Positions 1-8,668 of a stretch of 64,000 nt of DNA are shown here, piece after piece. Position 1 is the stretch's first letter; each line of letters opens with the position of its first letter. The notes beneath the pieces were generated by a model, which did not search any database, was not told the DNA's origin, and saw only the letters and a list, made by a program, of their open reading frames with translations. The DNA lies in assembly GCF_000719285.1 (NCBI RefSeq), contig NZ_JOFS01000009.1, forward strand, positions 62,001 through 126,000. Reading direction: 5' to 3'. The stretch comes from Streptomyces bicolor (lineage in GTDB: Bacteria > Actinomycetota > Actinomycetes > Streptomycetales > Streptomycetaceae). Both the position numbers and the translations under genes were made by a program.

Positions 1-2197
1 GCGTCGTGGCGGTCGCCGCTCGCGAGCTGGACGCGGGCCAGACCGAAGGCGGCGCTCACATAGCTCGGGTCGGTCGACCACACCAGCCGGTAGTACTCGG
101 CGGCGTTGTCCAGCTGGCCCAGCACCTCCGCACACATGCCGAGGGCCAGCTTCGGGGCCGGCTCGCCGGGGAAGGCGTCGTAGATCGCGTCGAAGGCGAG
201 CGCGGCGCCCTCGTGGTCGCCGGTGACGAGGGCGGCCACACCGCGGTACCAGACGACCCGCCAGTCGTCGGGCCGTTCGTCCTCCAGCTTCAGCAGCGTC
301 TCGTGCGCGGTGCCGGTGTCGCCGTTCTCCAGCCAGGCGCGCACCTGCCGCAGCCGCGTCTCGGTCGACGGCGCCGACGCGGCGGCGAGGGCGCCGAGCA
401 GCTCGGCCGGGGCGGTGGTCATCAGGCCCGCGAGGAAACCGGCGTTGGGGTCGGAAGGGTCCACGTGCGGGACGGGGAGCGCGAGGGCGGCCGCCGGGGC
501 GTTGACGCCCTTGACGAGGTTCGAAGCGGCCGTCAGGGCGTTCGCGGCTCCTGCGTCCGGCCGCTCGGCACGTCCGGTGCCGACGGCAGGCCGACCGGCG
601 GACGAGACGGGCGCGGCGAAGGAGTCGGGCGCGGCGGGAGACGGCGGAGCGGCCGTCGGACCGGACGCGGCCGACGCCTTCCTACTCCGTACCGCCCGCG
701 CCCCCAGCCGCGAGACATCCCCGTCCAGCTTCGGGAACAACTCCGTGTCCGTGACCCGTACCTCCGGCCCGAACAGCGTCGACAGCGACGGCCGCGCCCG
801 CCCCGTCTGCAGGGACACGACCTCGCGCAGCACACCCGTCAGCTGCTCCGCCATCTCCTGGGCGGAGGCGAAGCGGCGGGCCGGGTCGGGGTCGGTGGCG
901 CGGACCAGGAGGCGGTAGAAGGACTCGTACTGGCGGAAGACCTCGATGTTGTCGGGGTCGGGCAGGGAGTCGACGTAGACGTTGGTGTAGCCCTGGAAGT
1001 CGAAGGTCAGGACGGCGAGCGTGCGGGCGACCGTGTAGAGGTCGGACGCCACCGACGGGCCCACGTCCGCGACCTCCGGCGCCTGGTAGCCCACCGTGCC
1101 GTAGATGGCCGACTCGTCGTCGTCCATCCTGCGCACCGCGCCCATGTCGATCAGCTTGAGCTGGTCCTCGGTCTGGATGGCGTTGTCGACCTTGAAGTCG
1201 CAGTAGAGGAGGTTCCGGCTGTGCAGATGGCCGAGGGCCTCCAGCGCCTCGATGCCGTACGCGCACGCCTGCTCCACGGGGAGCGGGTCCCGCCTGCCCT
1301 CGGGAGTGCGGCGGCCGTTGGCGATCTCCTTGAGCGACTTGCCGCCGACGTACTCCATGACGATGTAGCCGTCGAGGGAGCCGGTGCGCTTGTCGAGGTG
1401 CTCGACGAAGTTGTAGATCCGCACGATGTTGGCGTGCTCGATCTCCGCGAGGAAGCGCCGCTCGGAGATCGCCGCCGCCATCGCGTCCTGGTCGCCGGTG
1501 TCGAGCAGGCCCTTGAGCACCACCCAGCGGTCGGAGACCGCGCGGTCCACGGCGAGGTAGATCCAGCCCAGGCCGCCGTGCGCCAGACAGCCCACGACCT
1601 CGTACTGGCCGTGCACGATGTCCCCGGCCTTCAGCTTCGGGATGAAGGAGTACGGGTGACCGCACTTCGTGCAGAAGCCCTCCGTACGGCCGGGGCGGTC
1701 GCCGCGGGCCCGGCCGACCGGGGCACCGCAGTCCGAGCGGGAGCAGAACCGCTTGCGCTCGGGCACCTCCGGGTTCTCCAGCACCATCGCGCGCGGGTCG
1801 GGGCGCGGGACGTCCGGGACCTGGACGAGGCCCGCGCCGAGCCTGCCGCGCCCGCTGGAGCCGGCGCCCGAGCCGGAGCTGCGCACCGACACCGAGCGGC
1901 CGGTGGTACGGCCCGACAGCGAGCGGGACAGCCGTCCCGACACCGAGCGCCGGGACTTCGACGACTGGGACGACGTACGGGAGCTGCCGCGGCTGGTGGG
2001 GCGGGAGCTGCCGCTGCCCGCCGAGCCGCGCGAGCCCTTGCCGCCGACCGTCACTCCGGTGGGCGGCGAGCCCACCGTGCCGGTCGCCGAGACGACCGGG
2101 GCGAGGCCGCAGGTGTCGCAGTACAGCTCGCCGCCACCCATGTCCTCGTACGTCCCGCCGCAGTCCGGGCGCTGGCAGGACTGCTGTGCCTGACTCA
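1..2197 (-). CDS. pknG: PknG-like serine/threonine protein kinase (3' end outside window)
   Basis: Soluble Ser/Thr kinase of the PknG family, which in mycobacteria links amino-acid sensing to control of the TCA cycle through GarA/OdhI-type FHA proteins. The N-terminus carries two rubredoxin-like CxxC pairs (about residues 8-30 and 152-179) separated by a long Ser/Arg-rich linker. The kinase domain follows, with the ATP-anchoring lysine near K229, the catalytic loop YCDFKVDN with D334 and N339, and a DMG metal motif at about D351, the same departure from DFG seen in PknG. After it come a Pro/Ala linker and TPR-like helices that run past the left edge, so the C-terminus is missing. Start ATG at 2197. 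It is last in the glnX-glnH-2221..3552-pknG gene order, which matches the mycobacterial glnX-glnH-pknG sensing operon. Family assignment is firm; the substrate is inferred from relatives. Confidence 0.93.
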
Positions 2198-2220
2198 TGA
2201 CGACGACTCCCCCCTGTCCC

Positions 2221-3552
2221 TCATCCCTGCGGCCCCCCGCGGTCCTCGGGCCCGCGCGGCCCCGGCACGCGTGGGCCGCCGAGCAGTTCGGCGGCCGCCT
2301 GCTGGTAGCGCAGGACGGCCTGTTCGGCGACGCGCAGGTCACAGGGCGCGCTCCAGAGCATGCGGCGGGCCGCGTCGTAGCGCTCGATGAGGAACGGGTC
2401 CTCCGCGAGGCCGTGCCGGGCCACCTTCGCCTTGTACGCGTCGAGGCGGCCGCGCAGTTCGGCGCGGACCGCCAGGGGTGCGGTGACCGCGGTCAACGAC
2501 TCGCGGGCGCGCAGCAGTTCGTCCTCCGCCTTCTGCTCCAGCGACTCCAGGAGCGGCGACAGACGGTGCCACTGGGCCTGTCGGCGGTACTCGGCGGCCG
2601 TCGCCAGCTGCTCCTGCAGCACGGTCGGCGGGCCGCTGACGACCGGCACCTCCGTGGCGGCGATCTTCGCCAGCACCTCGCCGCGCGCGGTGCGGGCCTC
2701 GGCGAGCGTACGGTCCGCGCGGGACAGCACGTCACGCAGCTTGACCAGACGCTGCTCGGCATCCTGGCGGACCGTCAGTACCGCGTCGATCTCACGGCGT
2801 ACGTCTTCCAGGGCGCGCGCCTCGCGGTCGTAGACCGTGGTGTCCGGCCGGCCGCCGCCCGGCGCCGAACTCCCTTGCGTGGGCAGCCAGTACGCGAGCG
2901 GGTCGGAGACCACCTCCGCGCGCAGGTTGGTGAGCGTGCGTGTGATGCGCTCCAGGTCGTCGCCCGCCGGATGCTCGCCGGGGCGTACGCCGACGGAGTG
3001 CGCGAGCCTTCGCGTGCGCTGGAGCTCGGCGGCCAGTAAATCGATACGGGCGGGCAGCGCCGACCAGACCGCGTCGGCGGCGACGACCATGTCCAGCGAG
3101 GTCGCGTACAGCTCGTTCATCCGGTCCACGAGCGTGGTCAGGGTGAACTGTTCGCTGAGCTTGCCCGAACCGCCGTGCAGGGTGGGGGCGTTGGCGGTCG
3201 CGGCCGTCGATCCGGCCACCGTCACGGACTCGCCGCGCAGCAGCTCCGTCAGTTCCACCAGGTCGTCGCGGCTGGACCAGCGGCGCCGGGCCCTGATCTC
3301 GCGGGCGGAGCGCAACGCGTCGGTGTAGGCGTCGAAGTACGCCCACAGCAGCGTGATCGACGCCTCCGCGGTCGTCCAGCGCTCCTTGGTGACGCCCGTG
3401 AGCTCGGCGCCCTCGAGGAGTCTGCGGCCCGCGTGGTCCTGCAGGGCGAGGAGCGAGGTCTCGATCGCCTCGTGCTCCGCGCCGAGCCGCGCCAGCGCAC
3501 GGTCCACCTCGTCCCGGTCCATCACCGGCCCGGCGGGGTCCGTGACGCCCAT
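2221..3552 (-). CDS. Coiled-coil protein of the PknG/GlnX operon, unknown function
   Basis: A 443-residue, mostly helical, charge-rich cytoplasmic protein with no signal peptide or membrane segment. Long stretches of Glu/Arg/Ala/Leu heptads in the C-terminal two thirds (around residues 230-400) suggest coiled coils. I do not recognise a catalytic motif. It starts at ATG 3552 with an upstream AGAGGTGAT ribosome site and ends 23 bp before pknG, so the two are probably co-transcribed. Its position between the periplasmic glutamate-type binding protein and the kinase is not part of the three-gene mycobacterial operon as I know it, so it may be an adaptor between the membrane sensor and PknG. That role is inference from context only. 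Confidence 0.8.
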   Translation of the reverse strand: MGVTDPAGPVMDRDEVDRALARLGAEHEAIETSLLALQDHAGRRLLEGAELTGVTKERWTTAEASITLLWAYFDAYTDALRSAREIRARRRWSSRDDLVELTELLRGESVTVAGSTAATANAPTLHGGSGKLSEQFTLTTLVDRMNELYATSLDMVVAADAVWSALPARIDLLAAELQRTRRLAHSVGVRPGEHPAGDDLERITRTLTNLRAEVVSDPLAYWLPTQGSSAPGGGRPDTTVYDREARALEDVRREIDAVLTVRQDAEQRLVKLRDVLSRADRTLAEARTARGEVLAKIAATEVPVVSGPPTVLQEQLATAAEYRRQAQWHRLSPLLESLEQKAEDELLRARESLTAVTAPLAVRAELRGRLDAYKAKVARHGLAEDPFLIERYDAARRMLWSAPCDLRVAEQAVLRYQQAAAELLGGPRVPGPRGPEDRGGPQG

Positions 3553-3580
3553 CGATCACCTCTCGCTGCGTTGTGTTCCG

Positions 3581-3620
3581 TCGTCTGCTGTCGTGTGCTG
3601 CCGTCTGCTGCCGTGTTCCG
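3581..3620. repeat. Four 10-bp tandem repeats between glnH and the coiled-coil gene
   Basis: The 95-bp gap between the glnH stop and the next start holds near-identical 10-mers of the form YCGTSTGCTG repeated head to tail at 3581, 3591, 3601 and, more degenerate, 3611. The longer word GTGTTCCGTCGT also occurs twice (from 3573 and 3613). No protein is encoded here. It may be a slippage product or a short processing or regulatory element. Confidence 0.5.
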
Positions 3621-3647
3621 TCGTGACGTCCGTCAGTCGATGGTCCG

Positions 3648-4769
3648 TCACTTGTACCGGGCTTCGGGAGGAGTCGCCGACGCCGACTTCTTGTCGCCCT
3701 GGTCCATGGTGGGGTGCAGCCACTTCTCGTACGACGCCTCCCAGCCGCCGTCCTTGACGTAGTTCTCCAGGGTCCGGTTGACCTGGCGTACCAGATCGTC
3801 GGAGCCCAGTTTCATCGCCACGCCGTAGTACTCGTCGGTGAACAGGCCGCCCTTGAGTTCGACCGTGGGGTCCTGCGCGGCCTGACTCGCGGCGAGCGCG
3901 CCGTCGGTGACGACCGCGTCGACCTGGCCGAGCTGCAACTTCACCAGGCAGTCGAGCTGGTTGGGCACGGTGGTCCTGATGTCGGCGGAGTCCGGTAGGT
4001 CGCCGTTCTTCCTGCCCTCTTCGAGGTTGTCGTACGCGGTGGAGCCCTGCGCCGAGCACACCTTCTTCTCGGCCAGGGTCTTGTCGAAGCCGGTGATCGT
4101 CGAGGTCTTGGGGGCCAGGACCTGCTGGCCGGTCACGAAGTAGGGCGCCGAGAAGGCGACTTGCTCGATGCGGTCGCAGTTGATCGTCATGGTGCGGACC
4201 ACCATGTCGACCTCGCCCTTCTGGATCGCCTCGATACGGCGGCTGGTCGGGATCGCCTTGAACCGCACCGCGTCGCGGTCGCCGAGGATGTCCTCGGCGA
4301 TCCGGTGGACCAGGTCGATGTCGAAGCCCTCCAGCTCACCGGCCGGGTTGTTCGGGTCGAGGTAGCCCCAGCGGTAGCTGTTGGTGTCGACGCCGACGAT
4401 CAGGCGCCGGTCCTTGCGGGCCTTGATGGCGTCCAGCGTGGGTGCCTTGCCGTCGCCGCCGGACGGCGACAGGCTCTGGTCCTGCGGGTTCTCGCAGTCG
4501 TCGGCCTTCACCTGGGTGGTGTGGGTGATGCCCTGGCCGCCGGTCGTCGTACCGGCGTCGTCTCCCCGCGGCTGGCTCAGGGGCAGCAGCAGGGCGAACG
4601 TCACCGCCAGGGCGCAGAGGAGGGCCATCGCGCCCACGCCGCCCCAGCCGCGCAGGCCGGTGCGCAGACGCCGCCACGGGCCGGCCGCGGGCCGGAGAAC
4701 GACCGGGGCGTGGGCGGCTGCGTGCGTCGTCGTGCCGTGTGCGTGCGTCGTCGTGTCGCGTGCGTTCAT
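3648..4769 (-). CDS. glnH: GlnH-type amino-acid solute-binding protein, membrane anchored
   Basis: Family 3 extracellular solute-binding protein (glutamate/glutamine/aspartate type). A His/Thr-rich cytoplasmic N-terminus (repeated TTTHA) is followed by one hydrophobic segment at about residues 45-70 and then a binding domain with the typical features RLIVGVDTNSYRWGY, GFDIDLVHRIAEDI and the ligand-contacting region DMVVRTMTI. It appears anchored by an uncleaved signal anchor and not by a lipobox, since no Cys follows the hydrophobic stretch. ATG 4769 has AGAGGGGG seven bases upstream. An alternative GTG at 4787 overlaps the glnX stop in a GTGA arrangement and also has a GGAG, so the true start is uncertain. 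There are no permease or ATPase genes beside it, which fits sensing and not import. Confidence 0.9.
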   Translation of the reverse strand: MNARDTTTHAHGTTTHAAAHAPVVLRPAAGPWRRLRTGLRGWGGVGAMALLCALAVTFALLLPLSQPRGDDAGTTTGGQGITHTTQVKADDCENPQDQSLSPSGGDGKAPTLDAIKARKDRRLIVGVDTNSYRWGYLDPNNPAGELEGFDIDLVHRIAEDILGDRDAVRFKAIPTSRRIEAIQKGEVDMVVRTMTINCDRIEQVAFSAPYFVTGQQVLAPKTSTITGFDKTLAEKKVCSAQGSTAYDNLEEGRKNGDLPDSADIRTTVPNQLDCLVKLQLGQVDAVVTDGALAASQAAQDPTVELKGGLFTDEYYGVAMKLGSDDLVRQVNRTLENYVKDGGWEASYEKWLHPTMDQGDKKSASATPPEARYK

Positions 4770-4783
4770 CGTGGTGCCCCCTC

Positions 4784-6220
4784 TCACCGGTACTCCGACA
4801 GCCGGCGGCCGATGCCGAGGACCGCGCCGGTCGCGCCCAGGACCGCGAGGACCGCGGCGCCGGTCGGGAGGCCGGTCAGCGAGTCACGGCCGTCGCTCGC
4901 GGCCTGCTTGAACTCGTTCTGCTCGTGGGTGAGCGCCGTCGCCAGCGCCTTGTCGACGTTGTCGAAGCACACGCTGGTCGGCTCCTTCGCGGCGCCGATG
5001 ACGCGGTCGCGGGCAGCCTGGTAGTTGCCGGAGTTGTTGTCGTCGCGGGCGAGGCTGTGGCGGTCCTTCCAGATCTTCATGAAGCCGTTCGCGTCCTGAA
5101 CGGGCTTCTGACCCGCCGAGTCGTCGGCGAGGCCCTCCGCTCGGGCGAGAGCCTTGCCGAGCTCGTCGATCTGCTGGTCGTAGCCCCACTCGTAGGCGTC
5201 CACGACGGCACCGTCGTCGAGCGTCTTGGAGTCCGCGCCCCTTCGCACCAGGGTCATGTTCTCGTCGCTGCGGGCGGTCAGGGAGGCGATGCGGGCCTCG
5301 TGCAGGACGTTCAGGGAGCGGACGCCGTGCTCGTAGGAGTCGTTCAGGCCCGCCCGTGCCACCGTGTGGCTCACGGCGAGCCACAGCAGGACCACGCTGG
5401 CGGCGGCTGTCGCGGTGACGAGGCCGTGGTTGAGGACCCTGTTCGTGCGCTGGTAGTTGCGGCGCTGGGCCCAGGCCAGGGCGGCAAGGGCGAGGAGGCC
5501 GAGGCCGGCCGATGCCCAGGGGAAGGACTTCGCGTCCGCGTAGTCGGAGCGCAGACGCTGGTTCTCCGTCTGGTACAGCTCTTCGGCCGACGGCAGCATC
5601 TTCTGCTGCATCATCTCGTTCGCCGCGCGCAGGTACGCGCCGCCCACGGGGTAGCCCTGGCGGTTGTTGGCCCGCGCGGTCTCGACCAGGCCCTTGTACT
5701 CCGGCAGGAGCCTGCTGAGTTCAGCGATGGTGTTCGCCGAGGGGGAGCCCGGTTCGGAGTTGGCGGCGGCCTTGACGAGTTTCTCGGCGGCCGTGCGGAT
5801 GTCCTTCTCGTAGCCCTCGCGCATGGCGGGCTTCTCCTGCAGGCCCGCGAGGTAGCCGCTGGCGGCCGCGGTGTTGGCGTCCGCCAGGGAGCGGTAGATG
5901 TCGGCCGCGTCGGAGCTGAGGGGCTGGCTGCGGTTGAGGACGTCGTCGGCCGCTGCGGCCCGCTCCGTCATCTGCCAGGCGGCCACGGCGCCGAAGGCGA
6001 CGACGAAGAGGGCCAGCAGGGCGCCGATGATCCTCAGGCGGCCGGGTTCGGTGGTGGCGACGGCGCGGAGTTGGTCCAAACCCTCGGCGAAGGCCGTACG
6101 GCGGGGTTGGGCGGGGATGGCGGGGCGGCTGGGCTGTGGTGGTACGGACGGCATGGTGGGTGCGCCGGGGGCCGGGCTGTGTCCCGGTGGTGGTGCGCTG
6201 CTCGTCGGCGTCTGTGTCAC
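4784..6220 (-). CDS. glnX: GlnX-like transmembrane sensor partner
   Basis: A 478-residue membrane protein. A Pro-rich cytoplasmic N-terminus is followed by a transmembrane helix (about residues 63-84), an extracytoplasmic helical region (about 85-225), a second and third hydrophobic stretch (about 226-243 and 262-280), a second helical extracytoplasmic region, and a final TM near residues 450-468. The layout resembles mycobacterial GlnX, which together with the binding protein GlnH transmits external Asp/Glu signals to PknG. Starts at GTG 6220 with GGGGGAGG six bases upstream and is the first gene of the operon. The next gene follows with at most a 4-bp overlap. The name rests on gene order and topology more than on a recognisable domain. 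Confidence 0.8.
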   Translation of the reverse strand: MTQTPTSSAPPPGHSPAPGAPTMPSVPPQPSRPAIPAQPRRTAFAEGLDQLRAVATTEPGRLRIIGALLALFVVAFGAVAAWQMTERAAAADDVLNRSQPLSSDAADIYRSLADANTAAASGYLAGLQEKPAMREGYEKDIRTAAEKLVKAAANSEPGSPSANTIAELSRLLPEYKGLVETARANNRQGYPVGGAYLRAANEMMQQKMLPSAEELYQTENQRLRSDYADAKSFPWASAGLGLLALAALAWAQRRNYQRTNRVLNHGLVTATAAASVVLLWLAVSHTVARAGLNDSYEHGVRSLNVLHEARIASLTARSDENMTLVRRGADSKTLDDGAVVDAYEWGYDQQIDELGKALARAEGLADDSAGQKPVQDANGFMKIWKDRHSLARDDNNSGNYQAARDRVIGAAKEPTSVCFDNVDKALATALTHEQNEFKQAASDGRDSLTGLPTGAAVLAVLGATGAVLGIGRRLSEYR

Positions 6221-6389
6221 TGTTGACCTCCCCCGTGGTCATCCCGTCGCCGCAAGTATCGCTGGCGGGACTGACATCCGCACCGGCCTTCACTGGATCT
6301 TGATCGGATCGCAGTGGAAGCGGCTGGGCAGGATCCCCCCCGCACCACCCCTGCCCATGAACACGCGGCGGGAATCGGTTCGGTTCCCC

Positions 6390-6409
6390 CTGGGGCCTGC
6401 GGGCCCCAG
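6390..6409 (-). terminator. Hairpin downstream of the sugar operon
   Basis: Perfect 8-bp GC stem CTGGGGCC/GGCCCCAG with loop TGCG, 25 bp beyond the stop of the N-acetylglucosamine-kinase-like gene. There is no U-tract, as is common for Streptomyces terminators. It separates the sugar operon from the glnX promoter region. Confidence 0.55.
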
Positions 6410-6433
6410 AGCCCCGCTGACGCGGACCGGCGT

Positions 6434-7399
6434 TCAGGGTTCGAAGTGGGTGCGTACCCGCTCGTGCACCTCCGCCACCGCCCCCACCCGGTCCAGGCCC
6501 AGCAGTGCCGCCCCCAGTACCGGGCTCGCCGTGACCACCCGCGGTACCGCCTTGGGGGCGCGGGACGTGAGGAGGTCACGGATTCCGTCGGTCAGTCGGG
6601 GGTGCCGGGCCGCCAGTACGCCCCCGCCCAGCAGTACCGGTGCCTCCTCCTCCAGTAGGTCGAGGCGGGTCAGGGCCACCGTGGCCATGGTCACCACCTC
6701 GTCGGCCAGGCGGTCCACGATGGCGCGGGCCACGGGGTCGCCGGACGTCGCCGTGGCGAACAGGACCGGCGTCAGTTCGTGGCGGCGGGCGTCGGGGATG
6801 TCCTGCAGGTGCAGGGCCTCGATCAGGGCGTACATGGTGGGCAGGCCGAAGTGGCCGGGGAGCGTTTGCGCCAACGCCGTGGCCACTCCGCGGCCGTCCT
6901 CCGCGCGGGCCGCGTGCCACAGCGCCTCCTCCGCCAGGCCCCAACCGCCGCCCCAGTCACCGGAGATACGGCCCAGCGCGGGGAAGCGGGCGGTACGGCC
7001 GTCGGGGCGCATGCCGACGCAGTTGATGCCGGCGCCGCAGACCACGGCGACCCCGCGAGGTTCCGGCACGCCCGCGCGCAGGATCGCGAAGGTGTCGTTG
7101 CGGACCTCGACGGTCGTGCCCCACGCGCGTGCGTGCAGCGCGGTCGCCAGGGTCTCCTCCTCCACCGGGAAGTCGGCGTTCGCCAGACAGGCCGAGACAT
7201 GGTCGACGGAGGTCACCCCCGCCGCGGTGAAGGCCTGTTCCACCGCCTCGGCGAGGGTGTCCATCGCCGGCTGCACGCCCACCGCCGGCGGGCGGAAGCC
7301 GCCTCCGCGGGCGGTGGCCAGGACGGTTCCGTCGGCTGCCACCACCGCCACGTCGGTCTTGCTGTTGCCCGCGTCGACAGCGAGGACACGTGCGGTCAT
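6434..7399 (-). CDS. N-acetylglucosamine kinase-like protein (BadF/BadG ATPase family)
   Basis: A 321-residue sugar kinase of the actin-like BadF/BcrA/NAGK superfamily. It begins with the phosphate-1 motif MTARVLAVDAGNSKTDVAVV, has the sugar- and phosphate-binding stretch CGAGINCVG around residue 110, GRISGDWGGGWGLAEEAL near residue 130, and the adenosine motif PVLLGGGVL near residue 258. It would phosphorylate an amino sugar or related hexose after uptake. Start ATG 7399 overlaps the preceding glycosidase stop by 4 bp (ATGA), so translation is coupled. It is last in the five-gene sugar operon, which implies it acts on the product of the GH4 enzyme or on the imported sugar. The exact substrate cannot be read from sequence. 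Confidence 0.87.
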   Translation of the reverse strand: MTARVLAVDAGNSKTDVAVVAADGTVLATARGGGFRPPAVGVQPAMDTLAEAVEQAFTAAGVTSVDHVSACLANADFPVEEETLATALHARAWGTTVEVRNDTFAILRAGVPEPRGVAVVCGAGINCVGMRPDGRTARFPALGRISGDWGGGWGLAEEALWHAARAEDGRGVATALAQTLPGHFGLPTMYALIEALHLQDIPDARRHELTPVLFATATSGDPVARAIVDRLADEVVTMATVALTRLDLLEEEAPVLLGGGVLAARHPRLTDGIRDLLTSRAPKAVPRVVTASPVLGAALLGLDRVGAVAEVHERVRTHFEP

Positions 7400-8661
7400 G
7401 CCCACGCGAGGTGCTCCCGGTTGTGTGCGATCAGCTGGTCGGTGAGGGCGTCGGCGTACGCGTACTGGCCGATGAGGGGGTGCGCGAGCAGGGTCCTGAA
7501 CACCCGGTCGCGGCCGCCGCGCAGCGCCGCGTCCAGGGCCAGGTCCTCGTAGGCCGTGACGTTCGCCATCAGGCCCGCGTACAGGGGGTCCACGGCGGGC
7601 ACCGGCAGCGGGGCCGGACCCGACGGCCCCACCGCCGCCTGCACCTCGATCACGGCGTCGTCGGGGAGGAAGGGCAGCGTTCCGTTGTTGTACGTGTTCA
7701 CCACCTGGTAGGGGCTGCCCGCGCCGTTCAGCAGCGCTGCCGCCAGGTCCACCGCCGCCTCCGAGTAGTAGGCGCCGCCCCTCTTGGAGAGCAGGTCCGG
7801 CTTCCCGTCCAGGGCCGGGTCGGCGTACAGGTCCAGCAACTGCCGTTCCATTTCGGCCACTTGGGCGGCGCGTGACGGTTTGGTGCGCAGTTCCTCCACC
7901 ACTTCGTCGTGGGCGTAGTAGTAGCGCAGGTAGTACGACGGGACCACGGCCAGGCGGTCCAGGAGGGTGCGGGGGAGGTGCAGGTCGGCGGCGATGGTGT
8001 CGCCGTGGTCCGTGAGGAGTTTCGGCAGGACGTTCTCGCCCTCGGGGCCGCCCAGGCGCACCCCGGTCTCCCAGGTGAGGTGGTTGAGCCCCACATGGTC
8101 GAGGTGGACGTCGGAGGGGGTGACGCCGAGCAGGGCCGCGAACTTGCGCTGGAAGCCGATCGCCACGTTGCACAGGCCGACCGCCTTGTGGCCCTCCTGG
8201 AGCAGGGCGCGGGTCACGATGCCGACCGGGTTGGTGAAGTCGATGATCCAGGCGGTGGGGTTGGTGCGACGGACGCGGTCCGCGATGTCCAGGACCACAG
8301 GGACCGTGCGCAGTGCCTTCGCCAGGCCGCCGGCGCCCGTCGTCTCCTGGCCCACGCAGCCGCATTCCAGGGGCCAGGTCTCGTCCTGTTCGCGGGCCGC
8401 CTGGCCGCCCACCCGGAGCTGGAGGAGGACCGCGTCGGCGCCGTCCACCGCCTCGTCCAGGTTCGTGGTGGTCGTGATCGTGCCGGGGTGGCCCTGGCGG
8501 GTGAGGATACGGCGGGCCAGGGCGCCGATCAGTTCCAGGCGGTCCGTCGCCGGGTCCATCAGGACCAGTTCCTCTATGGGCAGGGTGTCCCGGAGGCGGG
8601 CGAAGCCGTCGATGAGTTCGGGGGTGTAGGTCGAGCCTCCGCCGACCACGGTGAGTTTCAT
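7396..8661 (-). CDS. GH4 family 6-phospho-beta-glucosidase-like glycosidase
   Basis: A 421-residue NAD- and metal-dependent glycoside hydrolase of family 4. The Rossmann motif VVGGGSTYTPELI is at the N-terminus. The metal-binding cysteine lies in GLCNVAIG (about residue 170) and the histidine in HVGLNHLTW (about residue 200), both expected for GH4. DEV/Tyr and Arg residues of the catalytic loop follow (YYYAHDEVVEEL). GH4 enzymes oxidise C3 and eliminate the aglycone, usually from 6-phospho-glycosides. Since the operon has an ABC importer and not a PTS, the substrate may be an unphosphorylated disaccharide or one phosphorylated by the partner kinase. Start ATG 8661, 7 bp after the permease stop. 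Confidence 0.9.
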   Translation of the reverse strand: MKLTVVGGGSTYTPELIDGFARLRDTLPIEELVLMDPATDRLELIGALARRILTRQGHPGTITTTTNLDEAVDGADAVLLQLRVGGQAAREQDETWPLECGCVGQETTGAGGLAKALRTVPVVLDIADRVRRTNPTAWIIDFTNPVGIVTRALLQEGHKAVGLCNVAIGFQRKFAALLGVTPSDVHLDHVGLNHLTWETGVRLGGPEGENVLPKLLTDHGDTIAADLHLPRTLLDRLAVVPSYYLRYYYAHDEVVEELRTKPSRAAQVAEMERQLLDLYADPALDGKPDLLSKRGGAYYSEAAVDLAAALLNGAGSPYQVVNTYNNGTLPFLPDDAVIEVQAAVGPSGPAPLPVPAVDPLYAGLMANVTAYEDLALDAALRGGRDRVFRTLLAHPLIGQYAYADALTDQLIAHNREHLAWA

Positions 8662-8668
8662 AGGTTGT

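Noticed and set aside
6..2390. Very long plus-strand open frame opposite the pknG gene
   Set aside because: It is Arg/Gly/Val-rich with no domain pattern, and the minus strand encodes a full kinase. Long antisense frames are expected in DNA of this GC content.
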